Assembly (NCBI GenBank): GCA_021613335.1
Contig: JAJTWR010000329.1
Coordinates: forward strand, 519,001 to 583,000
Direction of reading: 5' to 3'
From: Whitmania pigra
Lineage: Eukaryota > Annelida > Clitellata > Hirudinida > Haemopidae
DNA: 64,000 nt
Shown: one piece after another, positions 57,076 through 64,000 of the stretch
Position numbering within the stretch: position 1 is the first letter of the stretch
How the letters are laid out: each line of letters starts with the position of its first letter
The notes under the pieces: generated by a model
Databases searched by the model: none
What the model was told of the DNA's origin: nothing
What the model saw: only the letters and a program-made list of their open reading frames with translations
Made by a program: the position numbers and the translations under genes

Positions 57076-59520
57076 TCACATTTTCTCGTAGACATTCTCG
57101 AGAAACTGACTGATTTTGTAGAATTCTGATCCTTCGATGATCAATTCAGTTTCCACCGATTTAATTTTCAAATTGTTGAGCAGCGAATTGCATTCTTCCT
57201 TTTTTTTAAGAATGTTGAGCAGATTCCGAGAGATAATGTTGCATTTTGCCCAGAGGTCTCTCAGCGCTTTCCTCGTTGGACAAAATATAACCAAGGATTT
57301 TGACTCGTCGTCGATTGCCACAACTCTTCTGTTGAGTTCCTCCACCTTATTTAGGACGTGGTTGATGATCCAGTCTATTGGAAGGACCGCACCCTGAACC
57401 AGTTGGGAGCCTGCGTATTCGTGGTTGCTGCAGGATTCGAGCGTGTGGCTCTTGAGTCTCCAACAAACCCTCATGATCTTAACCAGCAGTTCTTCAAATC
57501 TTAGTCTCAGACCTGTTTTGTCTTTCTCTTTCGCATCTAGTGGCACCACTGATGTCACTCTAATTTTCATGGAGACGCCACCTAAATAATAACATTGTTA
57601 GCATCATTTAATAAAACGTTAAATGGCGAATGGTTTCCTACCTAGAACAAAGGACAAGAAATTGTCATGAGTGTTTCTAGTATTTTCATCACTTAAAAGT
57701 TGTATTTTCAATTTCTCTGCTTTGGTCTTAATTTCGTCGTAATCTCTGATGAAATTCATCAACCTTTGACTCCAGACGCTAGCATTCTGCTTGAACATGC
57801 CTTGATTCTTACTGACAGGAACTGGGAGTTGCAATTCAAATGAAAGTTAAATCTAAAACGCCGAACAAAAGGGAGGAGCTTACGAATGAACAAGTTTGCT
57901 TCGCTTGACACTCCCGATATAACGCTTGCTGCTATCGAATCTTCAGGCACCAATGACGGCATGCCAGCGCAGAAAGAAAAGAGGCCGTAGAAGCCGTATG
58001 CTTCGCATCTTTTGGGGGCAATAAAGAAATTGGCCTCTTTGTACAGAGCCTTGATGTTTTTGTTATCGTCTCCCTTGTCTTTCAACATCGAGACGTCTCC
58101 GAATTTTTCCAAGTCATGAAGCAACTTGGCATTGGATTTTTCTGAAACGTGGCTGATCATCAGGTTCAGACTAATCAGGGTTTGATCATCTGAGCCTTTC
58201 ACTCGGATTTTTTCTTTTTTCATCTTGGTCACTGCGTTCACAGAGACATCTAATCCGTTGCAGAAGTGACACGATTCACTCCAGTTGCACAAGAAGCCGT
58301 TCGTTAAGATCGCGACTTTGTCGTAGAAACGGTTATTGATGGGCATGTCAAATATCTTAAGAATAGTAATCATGAACAAATTTATTTTTTAACCTTCAAA
58401 ATGATTGATAATCAGGTTTCTAGTTATAACAAAAATTGGTCAAAATAATTAGACTTTCTTTAAGCATCATTTGAATTGCGGAAACCAACCTCTTTTGGAG
58501 CGCTGGGAATGTACAGCCTGTGATCGACATTAAGAACGTTTTGAGCCCGAAATACTATGGCAAAGTAGTCGAAAACCTTTCTGGAAATGGAATAAACCAC
58601 GTCCGAGAGTTTAGCAACCTCTATGAGGCGCTCCAAAGTTGGAATTTCAAGGGTCATTCGATCCTTGTAGAGTTCAAGATCGTGAGGGATGATGTGAAAA
58701 AATATAATGAGCTTTGAAAGTCTAAAGCAGGTTTTCTTGAGGCTGAGAGCATATTCGTGCGTGATTGGAACGTGTCCAACGATGTGGGTATACGTTGGAA
58801 ATTTGTGACTGGGTTCGGCGCTGTAGAACGCCTCGACGTATTTCTCAGGATTGATGGAAATGTCTCGGTAGATGTTCACACGGATGTCGGTCGGCTTTCT
58901 GTATCGTTTGCAGACGTCTGCCAAAGATAGCAGCTTTATCTGCAGAATAAATAAGCGACTGAAACAATGATTTGATGGCACGAGGTAGAACTCACGTTCA
59001 ATTTCTCGGCACTTTCTATGCTTTCAGCATTGATTTCATCGATCGGTTCGAATACGGTTGTGGTGACAGTTCCAGCGTTGGCAATCATCAGTTCGACCGC
59101 CAGGCACCTGTTGAGAGCGGATACTCCTTCGTTGCACAGTTCAAAACTGTCGGCTGCCAGTAAAATGTGAAACTTTCCTACGAGGTGCTGTTGTGGTGAC
59201 TCGTCTACCTGAGTTTGACTGAAGGAGTACTTGTAGTGACAATAGAAAAGACTTTCCTTCTCAAGACTGTCCTTGACCTTAGGGATGAGGTGTTCTGCCT
59301 CTGAATCAATTTTCATCAACTGTGGGCGATCGGTCCTGATAACGAGGAGTTCATCTGGTTCGAATGGAGGTTCAAATGCTGATGGTTTTTCTGCTTCTTG
59401 GTTTCTGATCATTCGCTGTGCGAATTGACTGCTGTCCTCTCCAAAAGCCAAGAAGGACAAGTCCGGCTTGTCTTCCTCATCGTTGAGAGCCAAAATGTCT
59501 TCGTTCTCCTCCAATTCCAT
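57076..59520 (-). CDS. GT4-fold (glycosyltransferase-like) protein with degenerate active site
   Basis: A 710-residue protein in five exons: 59520-58996, 58939-58490, 58355-57884, 57821-57642 and 57581-57076; all phases agree and the sum is 711 codons. It begins with an acidic leader (about 1-100). Then comes a GT-B-type fold: the first Rossmann half starts KFHILLAADSFELCNEGVSA, with LIIFFHIIPHDLELYK and AKLSDVVYSISRKVFDYF. The second half has KVAILTNGF, LYKEANFFIAPKRCEAYGFY and AGMPSLVPEDS. In active GT4 enzymes the donor-binding motif is E-x7-E; here E443 remains but the second Glu is Phe451, so sugar-nucleotide catalysis is doubtful. A C-terminal module (about 600-700) with SLVIFCPTRKALRDLW resembles the domain that follows GT-like and death-fold domains in large cnidarian and lophotrochozoan protein families linked by others to innate immunity; this link is inference. 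Start: first ATG, 59520. Confidence 0.8.
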
Positions 59521-60228
59521 GTCTTCTATTCAACTCTGTTGCTTACGCTGACCACAGTCTTTGATTACTTATTCATAGGAAGCCTAAACACATTACGTCA
59601 ATAATGTTTCGCGCTTATTAAGTTTTTACAACAAAACTCGATTACGAATGTTTTGAAAATATTGCTACGCCGAGATTTTCAATTTAAAATTCTTCCAAAG
59701 CAGGAATTTCTAGATTTCCGTTCACTACTGGACACGTCTCTCGTCAACGAACAATGTGAAATTGTTTAATTCTATTTAATTCCTTTTTCAGAGAAACCTT
59801 GTTTCGTTAAATTCACACTTAAAGTATCAATTCACTGACGCCAAATTTTGTTGAAAACAAGTTTCATTAATACACATTTAAGATAATAAATGAACCTGTA
59901 AAAAAATTTCGAAACCGCCAATCCTTCTCACTCTCATTTACAATTCCATTCCAGATCCAACACAAAAATTCAGCTCTCAAGTGATCTTCCTGTAGTTTCT
60001 AAATTATTTATATAATAATATATAATATATAATTTATATTTATTTTATAATATTTCAATATGTAGGACATATTTTCCAAAGTTAACTTTTCTGTCAATTG
60101 GAATTTCTAAGATGTTGTCAAATGGTCGGCTAAGTGACTGACACAGGAGGTGATAAACACGAAGTGAATCAAATTCGAAAAAGAGCGAGGTTTTAAAGTT
60201 TTTTAAATTAAATTGCAAAGTGACATCT
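59521..60228. other. Intergenic, no gene seen
   Basis: 5' flank of the GT-like gene and 3' flank of the ankyrin gene, AT-rich, no frames of note. Confidence 0.6.
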
Positions 60229-61496
60229 TTAAGTAGCCGAGGAATTCGTGAATATTTCGAGTTGTTGACAATCTCCTGTGGTGAGGAAAATTGAGGGCAG
60301 CACCGGGCGACTTTTGGGTACTTCCTTGGACAGTATCGAACAGAAAGCCAGGACATCCTGAGAAGCCTTCTCAAGATGAAAGTTTTTCAAATCACAAGAA
60401 CGACCCTGTTTGGAATTAGACGAAGATCTGACGAGCACCGGTGCAGAACCTGCTATGGCAGCCACTTGGAGCTCGACGTGTAAGGAGAGTGACTGCCTCT
60501 TCTCAGTCCTTACAGTCGTTTTCCTCTTCAAACTCAAGTGTCTCTGAATCCAACCCATGCTGTCTCTGCGACCTTTTCCGCCCGGAGTGGAAGATGTTGC
60601 TGGAGATGAAAATCCCACGACAGCGTTCGAGGCTCGTCTGCCTTTGTTTTGCTTCTCCGCCTTCTCGACTAATTCTGGTTCGCTGTTCCACTTCTCCTTC
60701 GACAAGAAGAACGCCTTGGCAATGATGTACTTTTTACTTTTTATGTACTTTTCGATGGCGTCTGCACAGCTATGCCTTCCACAGAACCGAGCCCATTCTG
60801 CCGCACACAAACGTCGACCGTTGTCTCGCCTGCTTGGATTAGCGCCTGTTGATTGACGAGATTTTTTGGAAAAATACTTATTCATTATTTTCTCTTAATT
60901 ACTAGAGCAACTAATTAGGACAATAAATGACACTATTTTCACTATTTTTCTACATTCTTTCACCAGCAAATAAGAGTAGTTTGGCAGTTTTTGTCCTTCC
61001 TTGTATGGCTGCCTTCATGAGAGCTGTGAATCCCAGGTTGTTGCTGTGGTCGATTCCAAGTGCTGGATAGTGACGAAGTAGGAAGCTTACAACCTCCTCG
61101 TGACCTGAAAATGTTTTCAACAAAATTATTATTTATTCTTTATTTTTATCAAAATATTGATGTTCATTATTACATACCATTGAAAATGGATTGAAGATTT
61201 AAATTTGTACATAATTTGAAAGTCTTTTATCGAATTTTGAAACATTTATTTTCTATTTCAAAAGTTAAAATATGTGTGCTCTCAAATCATATTCTACATA
61301 ATTTAAAATGTTCTGGGCAGATATTTTCGTGAATTTCAGTAAAATTTAAGCGAAAGTCATGCGAACCTGCTTGAGAGGCAAATATGAGTGGTGTATTTCC
61401 ATCGTTATCGGGAAGGTTTGGATCCACTTCTTCAACTTTCAGTAAAAGTTCCAATATCGGCATGAACCCGTTGGCACATGCGTGACTCATGCCCGT
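60229..61496 (-). CDS. ANKRD33-like ankyrin repeat protein, 5' end missing
   Basis: Three in-phase exons: 61496-61367, 61104-60964 and 60845-60229 (stop), giving at least 295 residues. Ankyrin repeats are read as ACANGFMPILELLLKVEEVD, DNDGNTPLIFASQAGHEEVV, LGFTALMKAAIQGRTKTAKL and NGRRLCAAEWARFCGRHSC. The order and the spacing of GDTALMLAAQAGH-, GLTALMKAAM- and EWA-type motifs match the vertebrate photoreceptor ankyrin (ANKRD33/ANKRD33B) group, though the RDNGRRLCAAEWA repeat is the diagnostic one. After the repeats comes a Ser/Lys/Arg-rich tail of about 170 residues with no domain. ANKRD33 proteins act as transcriptional modulators in vertebrate photoreceptors; function here is unknown. The first exon found starts at a phase-0 acceptor (AATTTCAG|ACGGGC), so upstream exons must exist but were not identified in the remaining 2.5 kb. 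Confidence 0.78.

Positions 61497-64000
<2,504 letters not shown>

Overview
This is a window of animal nuclear DNA. Its genes are split into short exons with GT-AG introns, separated by very AT-rich non-coding DNA full of (AAT)n/(ATT)n microsatellites and small transposon remnants. The protein families (Hv1 proton channel, tetraspanin, SLC45 transporter, a four-CUB secreted protein, calcipressin, SDR39U1, doublecortin, ANKRD33-like ankyrin, an invertebrate glycosyltransferase-fold protein) fit a lophotrochozoan invertebrate. An annelid such as a leech is my best guess, but that is inference from family content and composition, not proof. Nothing bacterial or organellar is present.

Layout. 0.6-1.4 kb: last exon of an unidentified plus-strand gene. 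2.4-5.5 kb (minus): a complete eight-exon tetraspanin. 6.9-13.6 kb (minus): a nine-exon voltage-gated proton channel that lacks the first S4 arginine. 15-18.7 kb: mobile-element remnants and one small coiled-coil gene fragment. 19.1-23.2 kb (plus): a complete 15-exon gene of unknown function, with a 0.77-kb (AAT)n array in one intron. 24.1-25.0 kb: a SINE-like element and the second copy of a dispersed repeat. 25.9-27.9 kb (plus): an SLC45-type transporter. 29.0-33.4 kb (minus): a secreted protein with four CUB domains. 34.9-51.4 kb: gene-poor, with a LINE reverse-transcriptase relic, a piggyBac-like MITE, a 306-bp GGAT array and several minisatellites. 51.5-61.5 kb: a compact gene island holding RCAN/calcipressin (-), SDR39U1 (-), a two-domain doublecortin protein (+), a degenerate glycosyltransferase-like protein (-) and an ANKRD33-like ankyrin protein (-, 5' end not found). 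61.5-64 kb: no recognisable gene.

Gene models were built by hand by joining exons at GT/AG sites. For the tetraspanin, Hv1, 15-exon, CUB, RCAN, SDR39U1, DCX and glycosyltransferase-like genes every junction keeps phase and the summed exon lengths are multiples of three. The window shows no operon-like or pathway logic. The one close pairing is SDR39U1 and the DCX gene, which start head-to-head 472 bp apart and may share a promoter region. The most unusual gene is the Hv1 homologue: it keeps the S1 aspartate, S2 glutamate and S3 acidic residues but has leucine at the first gating-arginine position, leucine in place of a conserved S2 phenylalanine, and a roughly 140-residue S1-S2 linker.
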